NCBI GenBank assembly: GCA_029866325.1
Contig: JARWZO010000018.1
Location: 1-64,000, forward strand
From: Fluviicola sp.
GTDB lineage: Bacteria > Bacteroidota > Bacteroidia > Flavobacteriales_D > Crocinitomicaceae
Reading direction: 5' to 3'
DNA length: 64,000 nucleotides
Part shown: positions 56,413 to 64,000 of the stretch, piece after piece
Position numbering within the stretch: position 1 is the stretch's first letter
How the letters are laid out: each line of letters begins with the position of its first letter
Notes under the pieces: generated by a model
What the model was told of the DNA's origin: nothing
The model's input: the letters and a program-made list of their open reading frames with translations, nothing else
Database searches by the model: none
Position numbers and translations under genes: made by a program

Positions 56413-56760
56413 CTATCGGAGTGTTTTCACAAATTCCACAAGCCCCGACTGCTCGCGTTTCGTTAATAAGTCTTTGTAAGGCATCATGCCTTTATCGTTA
56501 CCATTCTGAATGATATGGAGAATTTCACTGTCTGTTTTGGTAGAAACCGATAAATCGGCTGCTCCCGAAAGTTGTTTCTTACCATCAATTCCATGACACG
56601 ATTCGCAGTTGCGCACATACAAATCGCGCGCTTCCTCCGTATTCATGGGTTCCAGTTTCGCTTCCTGCTGATCGCGTTTTTTGATTTCAGCAGCACCATC
56701 TCCACATGCACCGAATAGAAGTGCAACCGACGTCAGTAAAACAAGATTCTTTAGAACCAT
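56413..56760 (-). CDS. c-type cytochrome lipoprotein
   Basis: The start at 56760 (MVLKNLVLLT) gives 115 residues with a lipobox (LFGAC, C19). One heme c site, CESCH (C52, C55, H56), and a likely axial Met in GMMPYKD (~91-92) define a small class I cytochrome. It would sit on a membrane facing the periplasm and carry electrons. The 5' end overlaps the preceding membrane-protein gene by 10 bp, so the two are probably partners (inference). Confidence 0.88.
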   Translation of the reverse strand: MVLKNLVLLTSVALLFGACGDGAAEIKKRDQQEAKLEPMNTEEARDLYVRNCESCHGIDGKKQLSGAADLSVSTKTDSEILHIIQNGNDKGMMPYKDLLTKREQSGLVEFVKTLR

Positions 56761-57185
56761 CCTGCTCCCAAATTTCGGAACGGCCACGGAATGGAAGCCA
56801 AAATCAAGATCAAACCGATCGTATACCAAAGTGCAATTGTTTTGTGTTTTTTAGCCGGCTCAGCAGCATTCTCTGCCTTTCTTCTTCCGATGGTTACCAA
56901 TGCAATGGCAATCACCATAACTGCAATGTGCTCCATACCGTAAAAACGTGCTTGACTTACTTTCATCCAACCTTCAACAAAAACAACCTTTGGACTGGTA
57001 AAATACAAGATCAATCCCAATAACAATTGCGTATGCAAACTCACCATAGTAAACAAGTTGATCATTTTGTCTGATTTCTCATACAAACCACCGTTTTTGC
57101 GCGCAAATGCACGACCGATTGCTACCAATAATAAAATCAGAACTACCCATCTAAGTCCCGAATGTGTATGTAATAATGCGCTCAT
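56751..57185 (-). CDS. Four-helix membrane protein, cytochrome-b-like
   Basis: A 144-residue inner-membrane protein with four hydrophobic segments (~12-28, ~45-63, ~84-100, ~116-133). Histidines near or within helices (HTHSGLRW, SLHTQLLLG, GMEHIAV) could bind heme, and homologues in Bacteroidota are often labelled cytochrome B. Heme binding is not proven by the sequence. It overlaps the cytochrome c lipoprotein gene and likely works with it in electron transfer. Confidence 0.75.
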   Translation of the reverse strand: MSALLHTHSGLRWVVLILLLVAIGRAFARKNGGLYEKSDKMINLFTMVSLHTQLLLGLILYFTSPKVVFVEGWMKVSQARFYGMEHIAVMVIAIALVTIGRRKAENAAEPAKKHKTIALWYTIGLILILASIPWPFRNLGAGWF

Positions 57186-57201
57186 AAATCTATGTTTGGA
57201 A

Positions 57202-57209
57202 CAAAACTA
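57202..57209 (-). promoter_or_regulatory. -7 promoter box of the cytochrome/hflX cluster
   Basis: TAGTTTTG on the minus strand fits TAnnTTTG and lies 16 nt before the start codon at 57185. Confidence 0.45.
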
Positions 57210-57296
57210 CCGAAAAAAACAGGCCGTTTGTCGGAATGGAATAATCATTTTCACATGGAATCACTATTTTACGCCCCTCAAATAAAGCTTACAAAC

Positions 57297-60200
57297 ATGT
57301 ATTTGCTTCGCATTCTGCTTATTTTAATTATTCCTTTTGCCACTTTGGCGCAACCTCCTGTACCCACAAACGGTGTTGCTCCATCCAAAGGGAAGTGTTT
57401 TGCGTTGAAAAACGCCACGATTCTTGTTTCGCCTACAAAAACAATCGAAAAGGGAACGCTGTTGATTAGAGACGGCAAAGTGGTCGACGCAGGCGCAATC
57501 ATCATCATTCCGCAAGATGCGATTGAGGTTGATTGTTCCGGAAAAACAATCGTTCCATCGTTCATCGAATTGTATTCTTCATTGGGTATTCCCGACGCCA
57601 AACCGCGTACTTCGGGTCCTTACCCTCAATTGGAGACCGCCAAAGAAGGCCCTTATTATTGGAATGAAGCCATTCACCCCGAGATTGATCCGACTGATTT
57701 GTATGGACTGGACGAAGCAGCGATTGACGAACTGCACAAAATGGGATTCGGAGCAGCGGTTGTTCATCAGAACGACGGTATTGCCCGCGGAACGGGAACA
57801 TTGGTTACGCTTGGTAAACTTTCAGCAAAAGAAAACGTGTTGAAACCAAAAGTCGCTTCGTTTTATTCGTTTCAACCGGGTGCTTCAAGACAAACGTATC
57901 CGAGTTCTGAGATGGGAAGTATTGCCTTGCTGAGACAAGCTTTCTACGATGCAGAATGGCAATCACAATACGGTAAAACAGCCAATTATTCCTTACAAGC
58001 GCTTACTGAACAGACCAAAATGCCTTCCGTTTTTTATACGAACGATAAATACGAGCTTTTACGTGTACACAAAATCGCCCACGAATTTAAGCGCACATTC
58101 ACCATTATGGGAACAGGTAAGGAATACGAGCTGACCAATATTTGGGATACCTTCCCGCATACGGTGCTCATTCCATTGAATTTTCCGGAAGGATACGATT
58201 TGAAAGATCCGTACGTGAGCCGTCAGATACCGATTGCCGATTTGAAACACTGGGAATTGGCTCCTACAAATCCTGCGCGATTGATGCAGCAAAAGGCCAA
58301 ATTTGCAATTACCGGATACGGGCTTAAACAAGCCACTGATTTCTGGAAAAACATGCACAAAGCCCTTTCAAAAGGCTGGACAGTTGAAGATGCTTTGCGC
58401 TCATTGACTGTTACTCCGGCTACATTGATCGGCGCAGATCAGGAACTTGGAACGCTCGAAGCCGGAAAATGGGCTTGTTTTAGTGTGTTTGATGAAAATC
58501 CGTTTTTATACGAAGCCAAATTGCTTGAAACCTGGACAAAAGGCGAACGATTGGTCAAAATGGAAACAATTTCATCAGATATTCGCGGTACATACAGCAT
58601 GAACATCGACGGTACAAAGTATTGGATGGAAATCAAAGGTTCAATACAAAAACCGGAAGCAAAAGTAAGTTTGCCTCGTACGATCAAAGATACGCTCACA
58701 GGTGTTTCAAAACCGGATACACTTGTTGCCGATGCCACCATTTTATACAGCGAAAACGATATTGTGATTCACTTTCTTCTCAACGAAAAAGAGCTGACAC
58801 AACCCTACAGCCTGAAAGGTATTGTAAACACACGCGTTTGGATTTTTGAAGGAGACGGCACCAACCCTTCTGGTAATTGGATCAAATGGAGCGCCATTCG
58901 CAACAAAAGCAATGAGGAAAAAGATGTGCTGAAAAAAGCATGGACGCTCGACACAGCAAAAATGGGCAAACCGTTTTATCCGAATAACGCATTTGGTTTC
59001 GATTCCGTTCCAAAACAACAAATCATTGTGATTCAAAATGCTACTCTTTGGACCAATGAAAGTCAGGGAATTGTTTCCAACGGAACGGTTGTGGTTGAAA
59101 ACGGAAAAATCAAAGCCGTTTATGCAGGCAGCAGCACGTATTCCATTCCCAACGGAGCGAAAGTAATCGATGCACAAGGCAAACACCTCACTTCCGGAAT
59201 TATTGATGAACATTCGCACATTGCTTTGAGCAAAGGTGTCAACGAAAGCGGCCAGTCAATCTCGGCAGAAGTTCGCCTCGGCGATGTAATCGATGCCGAC
59301 GATATCAATATCTACCGTCAGTTGAGTGGTGGCGTAACTGCCGCACAATTGTTGCACGGTTCTACCAATCCCGTTGGTGGACAATCGGCGCTTGTGAAAC
59401 TGAAATGGGGACATCTTCCGAACGATTTCCTGATTCCGAATGCCACACCTTTTATCAAGTTCGCCTTGGGTGAAAACGTGAAACAAGCCAATTGGGGCGA
59501 TTTTAACACGGTTCGTTTTCCACAAACCAGAATGGGTGTAGAACAAGTTTACATCGACGGTTTCTCAAGAGCATTGGCGTATCATAAAGCAATAGAAGCA
59601 TTCGAAACCATGAGTGCTAAACAGCGGGAGAAAACAGAATTACTTCCACCGGCTCGTGATCTGGAATTGGATGCCATGTATGAAGTCGTTAGTGGAAAAC
59701 GTCGCATTACCTGTCACAGCTATGTGCAATCTGAAATCAATATGCTTATGCACGTTGCCGATTCTTTCGGATTCAATGTCAACACCTTCACCCACATTTT
59801 GGAAGGATACAAAGTAGCGGATAAAATGAAAGCGCATGGAGCCGGTGCTTCAACCTTTGCCGACTGGTGGGCGTATAAGTTTGAAGTAAAAGACGCCATT
59901 CCGCAAAATGCTTCATTGCTCAACCAAATGGGTGTAACGGTGGCTATTAATTCAGACGATGCCGAAATGGGTCGACGCCTCAATCAGGAAGCTGCCAAAG
60001 CGGTGAAATACGGAGGAGCAACCGAAGAAGAAGCCTGGAAAATGGTGACTTTAAATCCTGCGAAACTGCTTCACCTCGACCAGCAAATGGGTAGTATAGC
60101 CGTTGGAAAAGATGCCGATTTGGTATTGTGGACCACCAACCCGCTGAGCATCGAATCGAAAGTATTGTACACGATTGTAGACGGAGAAATCCTGTTTGAC

Positions 60201-60380
60201 AGTGAAGCTGATTTCAACCAGCAAAAAGAAATGGAGGCTGAGCGCGCTCGCATTGCTGCAAAAATGCAGGAAGCAAGCAAAAAAGGAGAGCCTACAAAAC
60301 CTTTCGTAAAAAAACGTAGAGGTCAATACCATTGCAACACCGTCGGCGAAGAACAAACCGAAGGTCAAAACGAACATTAA
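57297..60380 (+). CDS. Secreted double-domain amidohydrolase-family protein
   Basis: The start at 57297 (MYLLRILLIL) gives a signal peptide (~1-18) and 1027 residues, about twice a single amidohydrolase. The N-terminal half (~25-430) keeps the fold but has SFIELYSS where the metal HxH should be, so it is probably inactive. The C-terminal half (~580-1010) has the full metal set: DEHSH (~635-639), CHSY, THIL and NSDDAE, as in imidazolonepropionase-like enzymes. The natural substrate is unknown. The next amidohydrolase gene starts 4 nt downstream, so the two form an operon. Confidence 0.85.
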   Translation: MYLLRILLILIIPFATLAQPPVPTNGVAPSKGKCFALKNATILVSPTKTIEKGTLLIRDGKVVDAGAIIIIPQDAIEVDCSGKTIVPSFIELYSSLGIPDAKPRTSGPYPQLETAKEGPYYWNEAIHPEIDPTDLYGLDEAAIDELHKMGFGAAVVHQNDGIARGTGTLVTLGKLSAKENVLKPKVASFYSFQPGASRQTYPSSEMGSIALLRQAFYDAEWQSQYGKTANYSLQALTEQTKMPSVFYTNDKYELLRVHKIAHEFKRTFTIMGTGKEYELTNIWDTFPHTVLIPLNFPEGYDLKDPYVSRQIPIADLKHWELAPTNPARLMQQKAKFAITGYGLKQATDFWKNMHKALSKGWTVEDALRSLTVTPATLIGADQELGTLEAGKWACFSVFDENPFLYEAKLLETWTKGERLVKMETISSDIRGTYSMNIDGTKYWMEIKGSIQKPEAKVSLPRTIKDTLTGVSKPDTLVADATILYSENDIVIHFLLNEKELTQPYSLKGIVNTRVWIFEGDGTNPSGNWIKWSAIRNKSNEEKDVLKKAWTLDTAKMGKPFYPNNAFGFDSVPKQQIIVIQNATLWTNESQGIVSNGTVVVENGKIKAVYAGSSTYSIPNGAKVIDAQGKHLTSGIIDEHSHIALSKGVNESGQSISAEVRLGDVIDADDINIYRQLSGGVTAAQLLHGSTNPVGGQSALVKLKWGHLPNDFLIPNATPFIKFALGENVKQANWGDFNTVRFPQTRMGVEQVYIDGFSRALAYHKAIEAFETMSAKQREKTELLPPARDLELDAMYEVVSGKRRITCHSYVQSEINMLMHVADSFGFNVNTFTHILEGYKVADKMKAHGAGASTFADWWAYKFEVKDAIPQNASLLNQMGVTVAINSDDAEMGRRLNQEAAKAVKYGGATEEEAWKMVTLNPAKLLHLDQQMGSIAVGKDADLVLWTTNPLSIESKVLYTIVDGEILFDSEADFNQQKEMEAERARIAAKMQEASKKGEPTKPFVKKRRGQYHCNTVGEEQTEGQNEH

Positions 60381-60384
60381 TAGC

Positions 60385-61644
60385 ATGAAAAGTATCATAG
60401 CAATCGGCCTACTCTTTCTTTCGGGACTTGTTCAGGCACAAACGCAAAAAATCTTATTGGAGAATGCCACCGTTCACACCGGAAACGGACAGGTTTTCGA
60501 AAAGGGATTGGTGGGAATCGAAAACGGAAAAATAATCCTGCTTCGAAATTCATTGGCTTATTCCTACAACAGAGATGATTGGGACACCATTATCGACCTC
60601 GACGGGCAGCACCTCTATCCGGGTTTTGTGGCGCCGACTTCCACGCTTGGACTCACAGAAATTGATGCCGTTCGCGCTACCATCGATTTTAACGAAGTCG
60701 GTATTTACAATCCGCACGTGCGCTCGTTGATTGCCTACAACTGCGAATCGGATGTATTAGCTACTGTTTGCACCAACGGCGTATTGATTACACAAAGCAC
60801 TCCACGCGGCGGTGTGATTACCGGAAGTTCTTCGGTATTGCATACGGCCTGCTGGAATTGGGAAGACGGAGTCATTTCAGCCGATGATGGCATTCACATC
60901 AACTGGCCATCGAGTTTGGAACGCAGTGGTGAAGGATTAAAAACCCACACTAAATATGCCGAACGCAAACGCGAGTTACAAGCATTTTTTGATGCGGCAA
61001 AAGCATATTATTCAAGCGATATCACCATTGCCGATTTGCGTTACGAGGCTCTGCGCGGTTGCATTCAGGGAAACAAACGTTTGTATGTACATGCCGACGA
61101 AATGCAACAATTGCTCGATATTATCGACTTTGCAAAGACTTATGAGATTGATTTTCCGGTTATTGTTGGTGGTTACGACAGCTACATGATTACCGAACGC
61201 TTAAAACAAGCAAAAATCCCGGTGATGTTACCACGTCTGCACTCCCTTCCGATGCACGACGATGACGCTGTTGATCTTCCGTACCGTTTACCGGCATTGC
61301 TTCAAGCCGGTGGTGTTAGCTTCTGCTTGCAAAACGAAGGCGATATGGAAGCCATGAATGCGCGCAACATTCCTTTTTTAGCCGGAACAGCCATGTCGTA
61401 TGGTCTTACGGAAGAAGAAGCAATCAGAGCGGTTAGTTTAAGCGCTTGCGAAATTCTGGGCATCGACAAACACTACGGTTCCATCGAAGAAGGAAAACAA
61501 GCAACGCTTTTTGTTTCCTCGGGCAATGCGCTGGACATGCGTACCAATAATGTGACCTTGATTTTGATGGATGGGATTTTTGTGAGCACAACCAATTTCC
61601 AAACGGAATTGTATGTGAAGTACAAGAAAAAGATGGGATTGTAA
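60385..61644 (+). CDS. Secreted amidohydrolase-like protein, metal site degenerate
   Basis: A 419-residue protein with a signal peptide (~1-18, ending VQAQ). It has the composite-domain start LYPGFVAPTSTLGLTEID, where an active family member would read PGFIDxHxH, so the first metal histidines are absent. C-terminal family motifs are kept (SACEILGIDKHYGSIEEGKQA). It resembles the inactive N-terminal half of the preceding protein. It may be a non-catalytic partner or act with different chemistry (inference). Confidence 0.82.
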   Translation: MKSIIAIGLLFLSGLVQAQTQKILLENATVHTGNGQVFEKGLVGIENGKIILLRNSLAYSYNRDDWDTIIDLDGQHLYPGFVAPTSTLGLTEIDAVRATIDFNEVGIYNPHVRSLIAYNCESDVLATVCTNGVLITQSTPRGGVITGSSSVLHTACWNWEDGVISADDGIHINWPSSLERSGEGLKTHTKYAERKRELQAFFDAAKAYYSSDITIADLRYEALRGCIQGNKRLYVHADEMQQLLDIIDFAKTYEIDFPVIVGGYDSYMITERLKQAKIPVMLPRLHSLPMHDDDAVDLPYRLPALLQAGGVSFCLQNEGDMEAMNARNIPFLAGTAMSYGLTEEEAIRAVSLSACEILGIDKHYGSIEEGKQATLFVSSGNALDMRTNNVTLILMDGIFVSTTNFQTELYVKYKKKMGL

Positions 61645-61654
61645 TATTCAAAAA

Positions 61655-62017
61655 ATGACCACTCAAGATATCCTTCTCCTCGAACAACAACTCCTAGAAG
61701 CGATCAAAACAAGTGATCTGGAAGTGCTGGATCAACTTCTCCACGATGATCTGCGTTTCATCGCTCCCAATAGCCAAACAATCACAAAAGAAATGGATTT
61801 GGCTTCGCATCGAAAAGGTGAAATGGTGGTAGAAATAATCGTATCGGAAGTAGAGCACGTGCAGTTAATTAACAATACCGCTATTGTAGTGATGATCTAC
61901 CATACGAAAGGAAAAATGCTTGGAAATGCCATTGAGGGAAGTTTTAAATACATCCGTTTCTGGCAACAGCATGACAATTATTGGAAAGTTATCGGCGGAA
62001 GTTGCACACAACTATAA
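61655..62017 (+). CDS. NTF2-like (DUF4440-type) small protein
   Basis: A 120-residue cytosolic protein with an N-terminal helix pair (LLEQQLLEAIKTSDLEVLDQLL), then DDLRFIAPNSQ and a curved sheet ending FWQQHDNYWKVIGGS, the NTF2-like cone fold. Members bind or turn over small hydrophobic molecules; no substrate can be named. Starts 10 nt after the amidohydrolase gene and may be its operon partner. Confidence 0.82.
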   Translation: MTTQDILLLEQQLLEAIKTSDLEVLDQLLHDDLRFIAPNSQTITKEMDLASHRKGEMVVEIIVSEVEHVQLINNTAIVVMIYHTKGKMLGNAIEGSFKYIRFWQQHDNYWKVIGGSCTQL

Positions 62018-62051
62018 GCGAAAAAGCGAACCACTGAATCCATTTTGTTGT

Positions 62052-62059
62052 TACTTTTG
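62052..62059 (+). promoter_or_regulatory. Possible -7 promoter box of sod
   Basis: TACTTTTG fits TAnnTTTG, 23 nt before the ATG at 62083. A -33 element at normal spacing is not clear. Confidence 0.45.
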
Positions 62060-62082
62060 TTAAACAACAAAACACAATAATT

Positions 62083-62682
62083 ATGTCATTCGAATTACCA
62101 AAATTAGCATACGCGTACGACGCATTAGAACCGCACATTGACGCGCGCACCATGGAGATTCATCACTCCAAACATCATCAAGCTTATATTACCAACCTCA
62201 ACGCTGCAATTGCAGGAACGGATTTGGAAGGTAAAACCATCGAAGAAATTCTACAGAATTGCAAAGACAAACCTGCTGTTCGCAACAACGGTGGCGGTTT
62301 CTGGAATCACAACCTTTTCTGGGAAGTAATGGCACCAAATGCAGGTGGCACACCAACAGGTGAATTGGCTCAGGCAATCAACGATGCTTTCGGAACTTTT
62401 GAAGCGTTTAAAGAAGCTTTCACTAAAGCCGGAGCTACGCGTTTCGGTTCAGGATGGGCTTGGTTGTGCGTTGAAAACGGTAAACTGGTTGTTTGTTCAA
62501 CTGCCAATCAGGATAACCCGTTGATGGGTGAAGGCTGTAACGGAACTCCGATTTTAGCAATGGACGTTTGGGAACATGCGTATTATTTGCATTACCAAAA
62601 CCGTCGTCCTGACTACATGAATGCATTTTTTAATGTGATCAACTGGGATGCCGTAGCGAAGAAATACGCTACTGCTAAATAA
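62083..62682 (+). CDS. sodA: Superoxide dismutase, Mn/Fe family
   Basis: A 199-residue cytosolic enzyme that converts superoxide to hydrogen peroxide and oxygen. Metal ligands are H27 (in MEIHHSKHH), H76 (WNHNLFW), D161 and H165 (DVWEHAYY). GSGWAWL and NQDNPLM are more like the Mn type; FWNH in place of GHANH leaves Fe or cambialistic use open. Full length with no signal peptide. It has its own promoter box and a strong terminator. Confidence 0.94.
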   Translation: MSFELPKLAYAYDALEPHIDARTMEIHHSKHHQAYITNLNAAIAGTDLEGKTIEEILQNCKDKPAVRNNGGGFWNHNLFWEVMAPNAGGTPTGELAQAINDAFGTFEAFKEAFTKAGATRFGSGWAWLCVENGKLVVCSTANQDNPLMGEGCNGTPILAMDVWEHAYYLHYQNRRPDYMNAFFNVINWDAVAKKYATAK

Positions 62683-62701
62683 GTTGGATTAACTATTTTA
62701 G

Positions 62702-62740
62702 AAAACCTTCAATGCTTCGGTGTTGGAGGTTTTCTTTTTT
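62702..62740 (+). terminator. Strong intrinsic terminator with UUCG loop
   Basis: AAAACCTTCAATGC and GTGTTGGAGGTTTT pair (with G-T pairs) around a TTCG tetraloop, followed by CTTTTTT; 19 nt after the sod stop. Confidence 0.9.
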
Positions 62741-62753
62741 CAAGCATTTGTGT

Positions 62754-63096
62754 GGTCTCAATCGTACCACAATTTTCCCTTACTTTTTGCCAAGGCTGAA
62801 AAAGTAAGCAAAACATCCTTTTGCGCCATTCATAGCCGCTCGTAAAAAATGGCTCTTTCTGTGTTTTAAGGTCAAAAGTGGCAGATCAGGATCTGAAACG
62901 CTACACACAGCAGATTTGGCAATCTCTGTGTGTTTTAGCGCTTTTGACAAAACACAACGAAACAGCCATTTTTCTTACGTCGCTTCCTTGAATTGGCGCT
63001 GTCCGCAAGCTAAGTAATCTATAAATACAAGGTTATGTTAGCCGAATTTTTGATTTTACTAGAATAGTTTATTGATCTAATTAAGACTAATCAATT
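62754..63096 (-). repeat. ~340-bp dispersed palindromic repeat, copy 3 (inverted)
   Basis: Reverse-complement relative of the elements at 45285 and 47967, more diverged. The hairpin CTTACTTTTT/AAAAAGTAAG is kept, but the apex is GCCAAGGC in place of the 14-bp GC palindrome. The central region has the replaced sequence CACACAGCAGATTTGGCAAT. It lies between the convergent sod and GNAT genes and accounts for this gap. Confidence 0.88.
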
Positions 63097-63127
63097 TACA
63101 GCATTACTGAACAAACAAACCGCTACT

Positions 63128-63655
63128 TCAAAAATCTATCCGGAAAACAATCACGGGAATATCTTGCCATACCGATTCTTTCCACGGAACCATACCATTG
63201 CGCTTGGCTACAGCTTGAGAAGGTGTATTGTGATGAGAAATCAAACTAACAATAAAGGTGGAAAGCTGATGCTTGCGGGCGTATTCTTTGAAACAAGTAG
63301 CAGCTTCCGTTGCATATCCTTTTCCCCAATGAGCAGGAAACAGATGATAACCGATTTCAAGGACAAATTCTCCATCAACTTCCTGCAATAACAAACCGCA
63401 TTGACCGATGAATGTGCCGTCTTTGAGATGCAAAGCGAGTAAACCGAACTGTTGGTTTACATAACGATCCTGTTGGCGTATAATCCATATTGGAGCTTGA
63501 GTAACCGCTTCCAGACGTATATAATCGGGGAAATACCGCATAGCAAGCGGATCACGCAAATAATCAACCCATGGCAAGATATGCTCTTCACCAAGCGGAC
63601 GCATCACCAACCGTTCGGTTTGATGCGGTAATAAATAATCAGAAGGAATTTTCAC
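63128..63655 (-). CDS. GNAT-family N-acetyltransferase (RimJ/RimL-like)
   Basis: A 175-residue cytosolic acetyltransferase. The N-terminal TERLVMRPL motif, the YHLFPAHWGKGYATEA acetyl-CoA loop (~110-125) and a C-terminal AVAKRNGM motif are those of the ribosomal-protein/other RimJ-like branch. The substrate is unknown. It starts 4 nt after the glmS stop codon and is probably co-transcribed with it. Confidence 0.9.
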   Translation of the reverse strand: MKIPSDYLLPHQTERLVMRPLGEEHILPWVDYLRDPLAMRYFPDYIRLEAVTQAPIWIIRQQDRYVNQQFGLLALHLKDGTFIGQCGLLLQEVDGEFVLEIGYHLFPAHWGKGYATEAATCFKEYARKHQLSTFIVSLISHHNTPSQAVAKRNGMVPWKESVWQDIPVIVFRIDF

Positions 63656-63659
63656 CGGT

Positions 63660-64000
63660 TTATTCTACCGTCACCGACTTGGCCAGGTTACGCGGCTGAT
63701 CGACATTACAACCGCGCATTACCGCAATGTGGTAACTCAATAACTGCAATGGAACGGTAGCCAGCAATGGCACCAAGTGTTCGTCGGTATCCGGAATTTC
63801 GATCACGTGATCGGCCATGGCTTTTACATCTTCGTCGCCTTCGGTCACAATCGCAATGATTTTTCCTTTACGTGCTTTCACTTCCTGAATATTGCTCACT
63901 ACTTTTTCGTACGACGTACCTTTTGTAGCAATCACAAACACCGGCATTTCTTCATCGATCAACGCAATAGGACCGTGTTTCATCTCCGCTGCAGGATAAC
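63660..64000 (-). CDS. glmS: Glucosamine-fructose-6-phosphate aminotransferase, C-terminal part
   Basis: Only the last ~113 codons lie in the window; the frame runs off the right edge (…[13 protein letters not shown] is open at 64000). It is the end of the second SIS (isomerase) domain of GlmS, which makes glucosamine-6-phosphate for cell-wall precursors. The family ending is intact: [20 protein letters not shown], then LAKSVTVE. The glutaminase domain must lie beyond the window. Confidence 0.93.
   Translation of the reverse strand, partial: YPAAEMKHGPIALIDEEMPVFVIATKGTSYEKVVSNIQEVKARKGKIIAIVTEGDEDVKAMADHVIEIPDTDEHLVPLLATVPLQLLSYHIAVMRGCNVDQPRNLAKSVTVE

Overview
The window looks like chromosomal DNA of a Bacteroidota bacterium, most likely a flavobacterium close to Fluviicola/Crocinitomicaceae (inference from gene content; no rRNA is present). 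The signs are type IX secretion sorting domains (13055-13708, 15100-18606, 26713-30258), a TonB-dependent receptor, plug-only and regulatory-like surface proteins, TAnnTTTG-type -7 promoter boxes, an MlaEF pair of the Bacteroidota type, and carotenoid genes. Composition is moderately AT-rich. No tRNA, rRNA, CRISPR array, transposase or phage genes were seen.

Layout. 1-3.1 kb (minus): a metal-linked operon, HYC_CC_PP-like protein > TonB receptor > HMA-type metal-binding protein. 3.3-7.8 kb (plus): a surface protein, a cation diffusion facilitator, an Nfu/NifU Fe-S protein and a plug-only protein, with several palindromic spacers. 7.8-11.2 kb (minus): SprT-like protease > mannose-1-phosphate guanylyltransferase > secreted protein. 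11.5-13.0 kb: MlaE/MlaF-like lipid ABC transporter. 13.0-21.3 kb: small membrane and cytosolic proteins, a giant type B T9SS adhesin-like protein, a TPR/LuxR-type regulator and an outer-membrane protein. 21.4-24.6 kb: an ECF sigma factor translationally overlapped by a membrane-anchored repeat protein, then a DUF2807-like protein.

26.7-45.2 kb is the most unusual region: seven co-oriented genes with almost no spacers. It encodes a T9SS-sorted surface protein, an outer-membrane barrel, a 2026-residue protein, a 122-residue protein, a WG-repeat protein, a 952-residue secreted protein and a fibronectin-type-III repeat protein. The 2026-residue protein has a TANFOR-like N-terminus, a fibronectin-like module, an HELGH protease-like domain, hydrophobic segments and an ADP-ribosyltransferase-like C-terminus. 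Its 3' end and the next two genes are strikingly AT-rich. I read this as a surface-delivered polymorphic-toxin-like locus with a candidate immunity gene.

45.6-47.5 kb is a carotenoid operon (CruF-like, beta-carotene hydroxylase, lycopene cyclase). It lies between two directly repeated copies of a ~340-bp palindromic element; a third, inverted copy is at 62754-63096. 48.3-52.9 kb (minus): RND exporter > RfbA > polyprenyl synthase. 52.9-57.2 kb (minus): S9 peptidase, then a cluster of small membrane protein > cytochrome c lipoprotein > HflX. 57.3-62.7 kb (plus): two secreted amidohydrolase-family proteins, an NTF2-like protein and superoxide dismutase. The window ends with a GNAT acetyltransferase behind the 3' part of glmS (minus).
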